64,000 nt of DNA from Homalodisca vitripennis (taxonomy: Eukaryota > Arthropoda > Insecta > Hemiptera > Cicadellidae). Below the pieces are notes generated by a model. The model saw nothing but the letters and a program-made list of their open reading frames with translations. It made no database searches and had not been told where the DNA came from. Both the position numbers and the translations under genes were made by a program. The stretch covers positions 4,243,001 through 4,307,000 of the forward strand of contig NC_060214.1 in NCBI RefSeq assembly GCF_021130785.1, written 5' to 3'. Positions 45,934-56,617 of the stretch are shown in pieces (position 1 is the first letter of the stretch; each line of letters starts with the position of its first letter).

Positions 45934-46834
45934 TGTTAAGTATTTATTGCGTTAAATAACTTGTTTTTTATTGCCTAATATGAAAAGGCTACTTTTATTG
46001 AACAATAATTATGTATATATTTTTTGGGCAATTTATACTCTATATTTGCCTTTATTTACTAAACTGTATATACTACATTAATTCCATATCTCTTTCTGCG
46101 GCCTAGTGCCTACAATACCATTCCTTACTGGATTAAAATATTCACGTACAGTGACAGACCAATGAACCATTGTTTCCCGAATCAGCTGTTTACTGTACAC
46201 TGACCAACCAATCACAACGGTTGACTTATCAATTGCCCACCTTGCAAGCGTAGGCACGCTTGCTCATTATACTCTCGATCCCGCCTGGGGCACTTATGTA
46301 CTCTCTAGCCACTGCTTACCATACTTACTCTCTCCCCCATGTGTTACTCTCTCATTTAAATATTAGTTTATTCTATTTGTTGTACATTTACATTAACATT
46401 AAAGTCAGTGCTCTGGATTGGCAATCTCTACCAGAACGTCTCTGCTCCCGGACACCCGCGTCTACCGTGCTCTACAGGACTGGCCACAGTGTTATAAACT
46501 ATTCGTTTGCGGTCGTATTGTGCGTGAGTGAATCCGTGAAGGACATCTTCCGTCTTCACGCCTGCCTACAAGACAGCAGCCTATTTCCCACACTTACTGA
46601 TCACAACCTGGCCCTCCACAACAGCAGACTACGGCTAGGTACCTCTCATGAAAATAAAGGTAACTGTTTATTTTATACACTTTATTTGAATATGCACTGT
46701 TCATAAACTCATTATGTGTAACCTAGTGAAAATCAGTGTATTCGGCGTCTTCACTGCCTAGTGTGAAGTGGTCCTTCTAATCGAGCCTCTAAAATATTAT
46801 TTCACGGTTCTATAACCAAAATCCATTCTTTTCA
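45934..46834 (+). repeat. 5' LTR of BEL/Pao element
   Basis: Begins TGTTAAGTATTTATTGCG and ends CATTCTTTTCA. The same unit recurs at 53286-54206. AATAAA at 46653-46658 is a candidate polyadenylation signal. Preceded by ATGAT, the target duplication. Confidence 0.9.
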
Positions 46835-47855
46835 TGGTCCTTCGAGCCGGATAATAAGAACTTTAGTCCATTGGTGAATATCAGTGCAATCTCAACTCTT
46901 ATAAGCTATATACAGTGCATATTTCAAAGTGTGGTTTCAGGTTCTTTCACGATTGCAAAGTCCGTGCATATCGATTTTCCAATCCCCTCTCCAGTCATAT
47001 CAGCTGTGATCATATCAGCTGTGACGTCTGATCATATCAGCTGTGGTGCTCTGTCGACTGCATTGTTTTGTTGACAAACAAGCTTTCAGACTGTTACAGC
47101 ACAGGTGAACTGATTACTGTGTTTAATGGTTACCGCTTCTCAATACTTGCTGGTTATCAGCCCTACTTGTAATACGCATTATTCTAAGCAGGTTAAATAT
47201 AAACAATCTTGGTTATTGACACTTTACCTTGAGCAGGACTTGCACCCTTATTGCAAAATTAAATGTTTATTTTGTCAACACTATATTCTAGTCTCAGCTT
47301 AAAAAGAAAAAAAAGGCTACTTACTGCTCACAATTGTTTATTATAATTTCTATTTGAACATTGCTCACGCATATGTATGCATGGTTTATGGTTACTGTCA
47401 CAACACTACCATACTTTACCACTGACAGTTTACATGTAGTACGTGCGCATAATGTTTCCAGAGCCTCTGCTACATTATAGCTGAATTTAGCTCAACAATA
47501 ACCTTAATTGTTGTTTATTATTTAATAACAACTTGTCTTGTTTACGTTTTTCCATAATAACAGTGTATTTTATTTTCTCGAAACAAAACTATACTATAGG
47601 CCTATACGAGCCTACTCTACTTATTGCATTATTATTGAGTTTTTACCTCAAAAAACTAAACAATATTTTTTAAATTGTTTTTCATTGTATTATATTTGTT
47701 TAGATACTTCTTATTTCTTGGGGAAAATACTTCAGAGGAAAATAATTTAGTTTCTATTTTTTATCACTGTCTCAATTCAAGAGGACAATATTTTGTTTAC
47801 TTTTCACCTTTGAAGTTTTACTCAAATTGATTAATTTTCTACAAACACTTTCAAC
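46835..47855 (+). other. BEL leader region
   Basis: Non-coding 1-kb leader between the 5' LTR and gag. It contains three closely spaced CATATCAGCTGTG words (about 46996-47044) and the primer-site-adjacent TGGTCCTTCGAGCCGG. Confidence 0.7.
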
Positions 47856-50800
47856 ATGGCGATGTCTCTTAAAGTGGCCAATGCAAAGCGAGAACACCTC
47901 TTTTCTCAGATACAAAGTATCTATGATTTAACTAAGAAGACTTCCGATCCAAATATACTTCAGCAGTTGCTTGTCAGAGCTAAATCTATTCAGAGACTTA
48001 GACAGGAATTTTCAGCAATATTAGACTTGTGCCACGAGTTGGAATTAAAAGTGGATGCCGAATATACACCTAACTATTCCGCATTAGCGAGCGTGGACGA
48101 GTTAGTTGATTACATTTCTGCTAACGTGCTTATGATTGAGACCAAGAGACAAGCTAAAGCTAATAAAAGCGAAACTATTCCGCCTGCCTCCCCTCAAGTC
48201 AACGTCCGGCTACCGAAATTGGAATTAAAAACTTTTGACGGAGCTGCCTTGGACTTCTGTACGTTCATCAACGTTTATGAACAAGCCGTACACAACAATG
48301 CGCACTTAAGCGATGTAATGAAATTTCAAATATCTCTTGAGCGTGCTTTCAGGCGAACCACTCGCTCTGATAAAGTCGCTAAATATAACTGAGCAAAATT
48401 ATGCAATCGCTTATCAGCTGCTGAAGGATCGCTACCATAATACTAGGCGTCTACTCACACTACATTTAAATCAAATACTAGACCTTCCTGTCATCTCCAG
48501 CACATCTGTGAAGAATATCCGTGCTTTCCTTAATCTTTTTCACGAACATACGCAATCACTTAAAGCACTAAACAATGACATCACTAGTAACAACCCACTT
48601 CTCTCAGCCTTGTTATTACGCAAGATTGATAATCGGATGGTCACCCGCCTAGAACAGTTTCGAAAAAAGGAAGAGCTTCATACTTTGCCCTCGGTGGAAC
48701 AAATAATTGAGTTTCTCAACCTGGAATGCAGCCACATTGAGGACAGTAGTCTACATGACAATATTGTGGACCCCAAGAACGCTTCAAGTTCTTATTTTGG
48801 GTCAAAACCCAAATTTGATAAACCCAAATCGTCTCTTAAAAACGTGAGCTTGTTAGCGGCTTCCTCTCCACCCTCCTCGGCCTATAAACAAGGCCCATCA
48901 TGTTTTTATTGCCATCAGAGCGGTCATAAAATTTATGGCTGTCCCAGCTTCGGCCAAAAGACACCTCAAGAACGGCACGGGATTATTAAACAGCACAACC
49001 GCTGTTTCTTCTTGTTTGGGGACGCACAGATTAAGTGAATGTCAGTCTAAATTCACGTGTCGAAACATGTCGTGGTCGTCATCATACCTTGCTACACTTC
49101 ACTGATCGGCCAACACGGTCCAGTGTTAGTACGTTGGACCGCGTTCGTCCCGTTGTGGAGAACGGCCGTGACGGCTGCCGGCCTGCAACACCTACACCTG
49201 CTGTCCGCCCTCCGCCTGCGACCACAGCGCTCTCACCTCCTAGCCCGGCCGAACACACCACACTACACGCTCATGGCACACTGCATCAAGGACCTCGCCC
49301 CTAGTACCACGGTTCTTCTGGGTACTTCTCTTGTCAAGCTCACCGCCTCTAACGGACAAGCTTATGTCTTTCGTGCCTTAATTGATTCAGGAAGCATGCT
49401 AAATTTTATTAGCGAGAAAGCCTCCCAACTGTTGGGTACACAGCGCCGTCCGGCCACTATTAATGTCGCCGGCCTTTCTCAAACCTCTGCTCACACACGC
49501 GGATTTTTAACTCTGGGCGTGGAAACTCTTGCTGGCCACCCAGTTGCCGCCCCGCACTCGTTCCACATATTGCCACAAATCACTGTAGATCTCCCACGAG
49601 TGCAAATATCTCAGGAGGTCATGAATAAGGTTAAAAATATTACACTGGCTGATCCAACCTTCCACCTCCCTGGTGGCATTGACGTGCTTATTGGTGGAGC
49701 GCTATTTCCACATATTCTTACTCACGAGACCTACTCTCTTGGTCTCAATTTACCTCACGCCCTGGGCACCTGTTTTGGTTTCGTGCTGATGGGGACGGCT
49801 CCCTGCACACCACTGACGCAGTCTGTCTCTACTATGGCTGTCTCTCTTCTCTCGACTGCTGAGGTGGACCTCCACGCCTCTCTGCAGCGTTTCTGGACAC
49901 AAGAGGAACTGCCTGCTCCCAGTAAAAGGTCTGCAGAGGAAACTCAATGCGATGAATATTTTTCTACCACGCACTCCAGGGACCGTGAGGGTCGATATAT
50001 GGTCCGCCTCCCTTTCAAGGACACCAGTACTCATCTGGGAAGTTCCAAAGTTCATGCTGAAAGTAGACTCTATTCACTCGAGCGCAAGCTCCACGCTCCC
50101 ACTAATGTGGAGTATTATAATTTATATTCTGATTTTATACATGAATATCTCTCTCTAGGCCATATGCAGGGCTGCCCTACTCCTGACTTAAGCACTCCCC
50201 ACTACTATCTGCTACACCACGGTGTTTTTAAGGCACAAAGTAGCACCACCAAACTACGCGTCGTTTTTTGACGCCAGTGCCAAAACCAGTTTCCGGACTC
50301 TCTCTCAACGACACTCTGTTGACCGGACCTAAGCTGCAAAATAATATTTGTGACATTCTTCTGCGCTTCCGCCTTCAGAACGTAGTGTTCTCTTGTGACA
50401 TCAGACAGATGTACCGCCAAATCAAGGTGCATCCTGACGATCAACATTTTCAACTGATATTATGGCGTGATCACCCTACCGACTTGATGTCCACGTTCAA
50501 GCTCACGACAGTTACCTACGGCCTGAACTGTTCACCCTACTTGGCCATCAAAACGCTACATCAATTGGCAGAAGACGAAGGTCACCGCTACCCCCATGCT
50601 GCTGAGATTCTCAAGCACCAGAGCTACGTCGACGACCTGATCTGCGGGGCTGAGACTGAAGAACTCGCCGCTGAACTTCAAGATCAACTCATCAAACTCC
50701 TTTCGGCTCGGTGGCTTTGAGCTCCGGAAATGGGTCTCGAACTCTCCGAGACTTCTGCAACACCTTCCTGAAGATCATCGGGAAATCCCAGTTTTTCTGC

Positions 50801-53257
50801 AACCCTCTCAGGAGCCCTCATTTCTCTATTTTGGGCCTTAAATGGACCCCTCTGACTGACACGTTTACGTTTAATTTTAATTTTTCTTGTGAAAACCCCA
50901 CTAAGCGTAAAGTGTTAAGTCTCATTTCTCAAGTCTATGACCCCTGTGGTTTTTTGGCGCCTTGCATAATGCTCGCAAAAAATATCATGCAACTCGTATG
51001 GATTTTCTGGCATAGATTGGATGATCCGCTCCCTCCAGAAATATACAAAAAAATGGCACGCATTTTTATTTGAACTTAAGCACGTTGCTACTATTACAAT
51101 TCCTCGTGCTATCCCCTACTCTGCTGCTACTCACTGGGACTTGCACGGTTTCTCTGACGCCTCAGAACTAGGCTATGCTGCTGTAGTCTACATCCGCTCT
51201 ACCTCCAATGACACGGTGCACGTAAGCCAAGTTATGGCTAAAACTCGCGTCGCTCCTCTCAAAAGAGTGACGCTGCCCCCGACTGGAGCTATGCGCAGCT
51301 CATCTCCTGGCCCAACTTGTGAAATATTGTGTTACTCAATTAGCTCCCACCCACAAGTTTGGTTCTATTGTCTGCTGGTGCGACTCTACTGTGACACTCG
51401 CGTGGATCAAAACACCTTCTTATCGCCTCAAAACCTATGTGGCTAATCGTGTGGCGCAAACTCAAGAGCTTGTGGCTGTGGAGTGCTGGCGCTACATACC
51501 CAGTGCTTCCAATCCTGCTGACTGCGCCTCCCGTGGGATCCTTCCCTCTCAATTGGTGGATCATCCCCTTTGGTGGCATGGACCCGACTGGTTGCGTCTC
51601 CCCTCCTCGGCCTGGCCAGATACTGATTCCAGCCTGTACTCGGTCTCTCTGGAGGAGCTAGGGGAGCTGAAGCATTCCACTCCTGTCATTGCCTTGGCCA
51701 CAGCACCGCCTACGTGGGACCTCCTCATCCAGTACTCTTCCTGGAGGAAATTGTTGCACGTGATGGCCTACGTCTTGCGTTTTATCCACAACTGTCGTTC
51801 ACCAAACCGCCACTTCGGACCTCTCTCCAAGGCAGAACGGGACTCCGCCCAGCTGCGAATTTTCAAGACCGTGCAAGAGGAAGCTTTCACTGAAGATCTG
51901 GCTCTACTGCGGGACCGAAAGACGTGTTCTACCAGACTTCAACGCCTCGCCCCATTCCAGGGTCCAGATGGACTTCTCTCCGCGTCGGCGGCAGACTGCG
52001 CCACGCTGACCTCCCGCCGAACATGTCTCACCCGTGTATCCTGCCCAAGAAGCACCCTGTCGTGGACCTCCTCATTGACCATGTCCATGTCAAACATCTC
52101 CACGCTGGCGCGCAGCTTACTCTCTCTCTGCTCTCCCAGCAAGTCTGGATCCTCTCTGCACGCAGCGTGGTGAGGATCTCGCATTTTTAGATGCCTCACA
52201 TGTTTTAAGAATCGGCCTAAAAATAACGCCCCTCTCATGGGCGACCTCCCCAAAGCTCGCATTACTCCAGCCCGAGCTTTTCTCTCCACCGGCATGGACT
52301 ATGGTGGCCCCTTTTTCGCTCAAGGTCCATAATTTACGCTCTGTCCGCATTATTAAGGCCTATATTTGTATTTTTGTTTGTATGGTTACGAAGGCCGTTC
52401 ACATTGAGGTGGTGACGGACCTGTCCACCGAAGCTTTCCTTGGTGCTCTCACTCGCTTCGTTTCTCGTCGTGGCCTGTGCACAGACCTTTATAGTGACTG
52501 TTGGCACAAACTTCGTAGGTGCTAAAAATGCCCTACACAAAATCCTCACGGCTGACCAGCGCAAAGTCCAAGACTTTGCTGCTGACCGTTCAATGCGATT
52601 CCACTTCAACCCTCCTGCTGCTCCCCATCAAGGTGGAATTTGGGAAAGTGCCATCAAGAGTGCTAAAACACCATTTAAAACGTGTCATGGGACTTCACAT
52701 ACTAACTTTGTCTCAATTCATGACGCTCACAAGTCAGGTTGAAGCGATGCTCAACTCCCGCCCGCTCACCGCTCTCTCCAGTGATCCCAGTGATCTTCTC
52801 CCACTGACGCCTGGACACTTCTTGATCGGCTCTCCTCTGGTTTCCGTGCCTGAAGAGAACTTGCTGGACATACCCACGAACCGCCTTTCTCACTGGCAGC
52901 TGGTTCAAGCGCTGCACCAACGTATCTGGAAGCGTTGGCAGCGAGAATATCTCCAGACTCTTCAGCAGCGCCTCAAGTGGAGCACTCCTTCCCGCAACCT
53001 CCAACCTGGAGACCTCGTCCTGGTGCATCAGGATACTCCCGCTCTCTCTTGGCCCCTTGCACGGGTCACTGATGTCACTCCAGGACAAAGATGGTACAGT
53101 TCGAGTGGTACATCTCAAGACCTCAAGTGGAACTCTCACTCGTCCAGCAGTGAAGGTGTTGTTTCTCTTACCTCACCTCTACAATGAATTAACTTGTCTC
53201 CCTACCACCGCCTATAACCTTTGTAATTTGAGCCTATGTTGCTCTTTCTCTCATTGA
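47856..53257 (+). CDS. BEL/Pao Gag-Pol polyprotein (frameshifted)
   Basis: Starts at MAMSLKVANAKREHLFSQIQ (an upstream-helix Gag). DUF1759-like PKLELKTFDGAALDFCTF is near 48220. A shift near 48340 leads to the rest of Gag with the CCHC knuckle CFYCHQSGHKIYGC (about 48901). The protease signature ALIDSGS is near 49378. Reverse transcriptase shows IRQMYRQIKVHPDDQHFQ and the catalytic YVDD at 50625-50636. The RNase H-like region has HGFSDASELGYAAVVY near 51140. Integrase shows the H2C2-type MSHPCILPKKHP, GMDYGGPF, SDC/GTNFVGA and HQGGIWES. The C-terminal DUF5641-like part has LTPGHFLIGSPL and ends near 53257. At least eight one-base shifts, but few nonsense changes. It encodes the element's capsid and copying enzymes. 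Confidence 0.9.
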
Positions 53258-53285
53258 ATCCCAAGGTGATTCAAGGCGGCCGGTA

Positions 53286-54206
53286 TGTTAAGTATTTATT
53301 GCGTTAAATAACTTGTTTTTTATTGCCTAATATGAAAAGGCTACTTTTATTGAACAATAATTATGTATATATTTTTTGGGCAATTTATACTCTATATTTG
53401 CCTTTATTTACTAAACTGTATATACTACATTAATTCCATATCTCTTTCTGCGGCCTAGTGCCTACAATACCATTCCTTACTGGATTAAAATATTCACGTA
53501 CAGTGACAGACCAATGAACCATTGTTTCCCGAATCAGCTGTTTACTGTACACTGACCAACCAATCACAACGGTTGACTTATCAATTGCCCACCTTGCAAG
53601 CGTAGGCACGCTTGCTCGTTATACTCTCGATCCCGCCTGGGGCACTTATGTACTCTCTAGCCACTGCTTACCATACTTACTCTCTCCCCCATGTGTTACT
53701 CTCTCATTTAAATATTAGTTTATTTCTATTTGTTGTACATTTACATTAACATTAAAGTCAGTGCTCTGGATTGGCAATCTCTACCAGAACGTCTCTGCTC
53801 CCGGACACCCGCGTCTACCGTGCTCTACAGGACTGGCCACAGTGTTATAAACTATTCGTTTGCGGTCGTATTGTGCGTGAGTGAATCCGTGAAGGACATC
53901 TTCCGTCTTCACGCCTGCCTACAAGACAGCAGCCTATTTCCACACTTACTGATCACAACCTGGCCCTCCACAACAGCAGACTACGGCTAGGTACCCTTCT
54001 CATGAAAATAAAGGTAACTGTTTATTTTATACACTTTATTTGAATATGCACTGTTCATAAACTCATTATGTGTAACCTAGTGAACTCTTGTTAATTTTTA
54101 AAATCAGTGTGTTCGGCGTCTTCACTGCCTAGTGTGAAGTGGTCCTCTTCTATCGAGCCTCTAAAATATTATTTCACGGTTCTATAACCAAAATCCATTC
54201 TTTTCA
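53286..54206 (+). repeat. 3' LTR of BEL/Pao element
   Basis: Matches the 5' LTR along its whole length apart from a few one-base differences and a 17-bp segment (around CTCTTGTTAATTTTTAA, near 54083) missing from the 5' copy. Ends CATTCTTTTCA, followed by the ATGAT target duplication. Confidence 0.9.
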
Positions 54207-54730
54207 ATGATGTTGTTGTTAAAGAACAAATTTTAAAACCTCTAAAATTATCAGAAAACATCGATATTGTTGATTTACATGATCCGAATGTTAAAAATGC
54301 CTTAGATTTTAAAGGAAAAAGAATTAGCGGTGTTAGTAAAGGAATTAATCCATTTGATGTTGTTGTAATGATTCAATTAGAAGATCCTATTAAAATGTTT
54401 AATGAACTAAAACAAAATTACGAGAATCATAAACAGCATGTTAAAGATTTTACAACAGAAGTCTATGACAAGTTAGAAGCCAGAAATAGAAGATCAGTAG
54501 ACGATGTTGGTGAAATTAATGAAAAACTTACTAATTTTAAAGAGTCTTTTGATAAGTTTAGTTTAGATGCTACGAAAACTTTTGAGAATATTGGTCATAA
54601 ATTTGTTGAATACAATGATTCTTATGCTGTCAAATTTCAAAAATTAGAAAAAAAACTTAATAATATGGAGGAAGATCTTACTGAAAATAGGTATTCGCGT
54701 AGGGTTTTATGCACGATAAATTTTCCCTAA
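54207..54730 (+). pseudogene. Fibre-like repeat protein, 3' part
   Basis: The reading frame of the 45588-45933 gene resumes directly after the BEL insertion and one copy of ATGAT, with no other damage, and stays open to a stop near 54728. It contains a second KRISGVSKGINPFDVVVM block, similar to KKRIVGVRPGIDKHD at the other side of the insertion, then a long coiled-coil-like region (KDFTTEVYDKLEARNRRSVD, EINEKLTNFKESFDKFSLDA). The (F/N)xGKRIxGVxxxIxxxDVVxM type of motif recurs in tail-fibre-like viral proteins. Role inferred. Confidence 0.6.
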
Positions 54731-54739
54731 ATAAAATGG
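54721..54739 (+). promoter_or_regulatory. T-rich AATAAAATGG start motif
   Basis: TTTTCCCTAAATAAAATGG at the start codon 54736; one extra A relative to the other copies. It overlaps the end of the fibre-like gene. Confidence 0.45.
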
Positions 54740-54903
54740 CGCTCATATATTGTGTGAGGTGTGTAAGGCAAAAAACTGCAACAAATGATATAAAATACTA
54801 TGCAAACATCAATGGAGTTAAGAGAATTTCTGGAAAATGTGCTGAATGTAAACGCAAAAAAGAGCCAATTTATAAAAACTTGAAATTTTTTCCTAATAAA
54901 TAG
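54736..54903 (+). CDS. DUF5679-type zinc-ribbon protein
   Basis: Intact 55-codon frame from ATG 54736. Two CxxC knuckles, YCVRCVRQKT and GKCAECKRKKEP, spaced by NINGVKRISG, then a basic tail. This CxxC-x(~26)-CxxC arrangement is the DUF5679 family common in giant viruses, adomaviruses and Polinton-like elements. Zinc binding is expected; function unknown. It is one of the few undamaged viral frames. Confidence 0.75.
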   Translation: MALIYCVRCVRQKTATNDIKYYANINGVKRISGKCAECKRKKEPIYKNLKFFPNK

Positions 54904-54905
54904 AG

Positions 54906-55307
54906 ATGGCGGGACATTACAGTGCTTTCGATCTTTTTATCATGCAACACGAAAGAGATTTGAAAAAAGAACATTGGGATGACATTTCTCAAAAATATGA
55001 ATTATCCGAAGATATGATGAGATTATAACGTAAACAAATTGAATTGGTATAACATTGCTAAATATCAAACTTTATCATCAGAGTTCATTCAAGAAAATAT
55101 CTATTATCAATTAAAAAGATCATATGTCTGTTCTTTGTCTCTATCAACACTTGAGTATAAAGTTTTTTGGATGAAAATAAAGATACAGTTGATTGGAACA
55201 ATATTATAGATAGCGGTTACTATCCTGTGCAGATTTTATTGAAATATGTGACCGAGATCGCAAAATTTAAGGAAGAGAATCCTGAATATGACGAAGTAGA
55301 TCATTAA
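54906..55307 (+). pseudogene. Unrecognised viral protein with Trp-x-x-Ile repeats
   Basis: ATG 54906 (AGAGATGGCGG). A shift near 55022 separates MAGHYSAFDLFIMQHERDLK from LNWYNIAKYQTLSSEFIQEN; another near 55160 leads to VDWNNIIDSGYYPVQILLKY and a stop at 55305. Three units resemble each other: HWDDISQKYELSEDMM, NWYNIAKYQTLSSEFI, DWNNIIDSGYYPVQIL, i.e. (D/N/H)W-x-x-I-x(5)-LS-x-x-h. Such WxxI repeats occur in proteins of large DNA viruses and phages, without assigned function. Confidence 0.5.
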
Positions 55308-55428
55308 AAATGACTCTAATCTTTTTAATTATTTTACTAAAATTTATATCTTTTCTTATAAAAACGTACATTAGATCGATGAAAAAATGATACACGATGT
55401 TTAAAATTTCTAAATTTTCTCTTATTAA
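55308..55428 (+). other. AT-rich gap before the capsid gene
   Basis: Non-coding, ending in the T-rich start motif of the capsid gene. Confidence 0.4.
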
Positions 55429-55432
55429 ATGG
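55415..55432 (+). promoter_or_regulatory. T-rich ATTAAATGG start motif
   Basis: TTTTCTCTTATTAAATGG at the capsid start codon 55429. Confidence 0.5.
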
Positions 55433-56617
55433 CGGACTACAGAAAATATGCTAGTGATATTGAAAGGGCGGAGTTTAAAAATTTCTATCCAATTAGTAAA
55501 CAACATTTGAATGAACCGAATAAAAGAACTGAGTTTAATATTGATTTTGGAGATAACTTTTGGCTCGTCTAACTTCCAGTTTTATATTTCTGGAACTTTA
55601 ACAAAACAAGATGGTCAAGCATATCTTGGAACTGATAATGTTAGATTAATCGATAATTTTATACCGTTTTTATTTTCTAAGATTGAAGTAAGAAAACACA
55701 ATAAATTGATAGAAGAAGTCGAAAACTGTGGCCAATTAAGCACAATTAAAGGAACTATTTGTTATTCCAAAAGTGATGTATTTTCAAACAGTTTTGAATC
55801 AACTTTTAAATTTGGAGACAATTTGAAGCGGTCGGTGATTTAGCACATTTCGGCTTAGGATTTTTTGAAAATGTTACTATTCCGATCTATAAAGGAGGAT
55901 TTTATCTAAGTTTTATAAGAGCAGAAGACGATGATGTGATTCTGAAGACTGCAACTGGAAATGTTATGCCTGTTGATGGCAAAATTACAATTAACGAGTT
56001 TTTCATTAGAGTTCCGATGATTGATTACAAAACCACGAGTAAAATTAGGTTGATTGATGAAATTATAAAATCTCAAAACATCACGTTTAATTTTCTAGAT
56101 TGGCAATGTATTGAACAAAAAGGTATTTCCGGAAACAACTTATTCGTTCGATATCACAAATATTTATAGAAATATCTTCAATCCCAAGTTCGTTATCATT
56201 GGTTTTCAAACAGATAGACAGAATAATCAAGAAAAAAATCCTTCAAAGTTTGATAGTTTGGATGTAAAAAATATCAGAGTAAAATTGAACGGTTCTTATT
56301 ATCCAGATGAATTACAAAATTTAAACATTTCCGGTGGTCTTTTCAGAATCATGTATCAGATGTATCAAGATTTTAAGAAAGTTTACTACAAAAATATGGA
56401 AATGTATTACAACCCCAAAGAATTTATAGCAAATAGACCCATTTATGTCATTGATACAACAAAGAGTTTGACAAATATTTCTAGTTCAAAGAACGATATA
56501 ATTATCAATATGGATTTTCAAAATGCTGTTACAAACGCGATTTGTTATGTGGTTGTGGTTTCTGAGAAATTTTTAGCCTATGATGTGATTAAGAACGATA
56601 TTAGAGAAATTCAGTAA
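55429..56617 (+). pseudogene. Double-jelly-roll major capsid protein, frameshifted
   Basis: ATG 55429, stop at 56615-56617, about 395 residues with three one-base shifts (near 55562, 55826, 56150). Blocks in order: FNIDFGDNFW, FQFYISGTLTKQDG, IDNFIPFLFSKIEVRKHNKL, HFGLGFFENVTIPIYKGGF, then the second jelly roll with FVIIGFQTDRQNNQ, FDSLDVKNIRVKLNGSYYPD, IMYQMYQDFKKVYY and a final VVSEKFLAYDVIKNDIREIQ. The GFQTxRQ...FDxxxVxNIxVxLNGxYYPxE signature is that of Polinton/PLV/virophage-type capsid proteins. It would form the pseudo-hexagonal capsomers of an icosahedral virion. It is the last viral gene. Confidence 0.8.

Larger units (their letters stand above)
45934..54206 (+). mobile_element. Complete BEL/Pao LTR retrotransposon
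   Basis: Two ~0.9-kb LTRs enclose gag-pol in the order expected for BEL/Pao: DUF1759-type Gag, zinc knuckle, DUF1758-type protease, reverse transcriptase, RNase H, integrase, DUF5641. A 5-bp duplication ATGAT flanks it (45929-45933 and 54207-54211). The sequence just inside the 5' LTR (TGGTCCTTCGAGCCGGATAA) and the GC-rich GGCGGCCGG before the 3' LTR are typical BEL landmarks. It inserted in the plus direction into the fibre-like viral gene. Confidence 0.95.

Noticed and set aside
46260..46706. 148-residue frame inside the 5' LTR (and its copy in the 3' LTR)
   Set aside because: Lies wholly in the LTR, no family resemblance; chance frame.
49750..53139. Several minus-strand open frames within BEL
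   Set aside because: Shadows of gag-pol on the opposite strand in GC-richer coding sequence.
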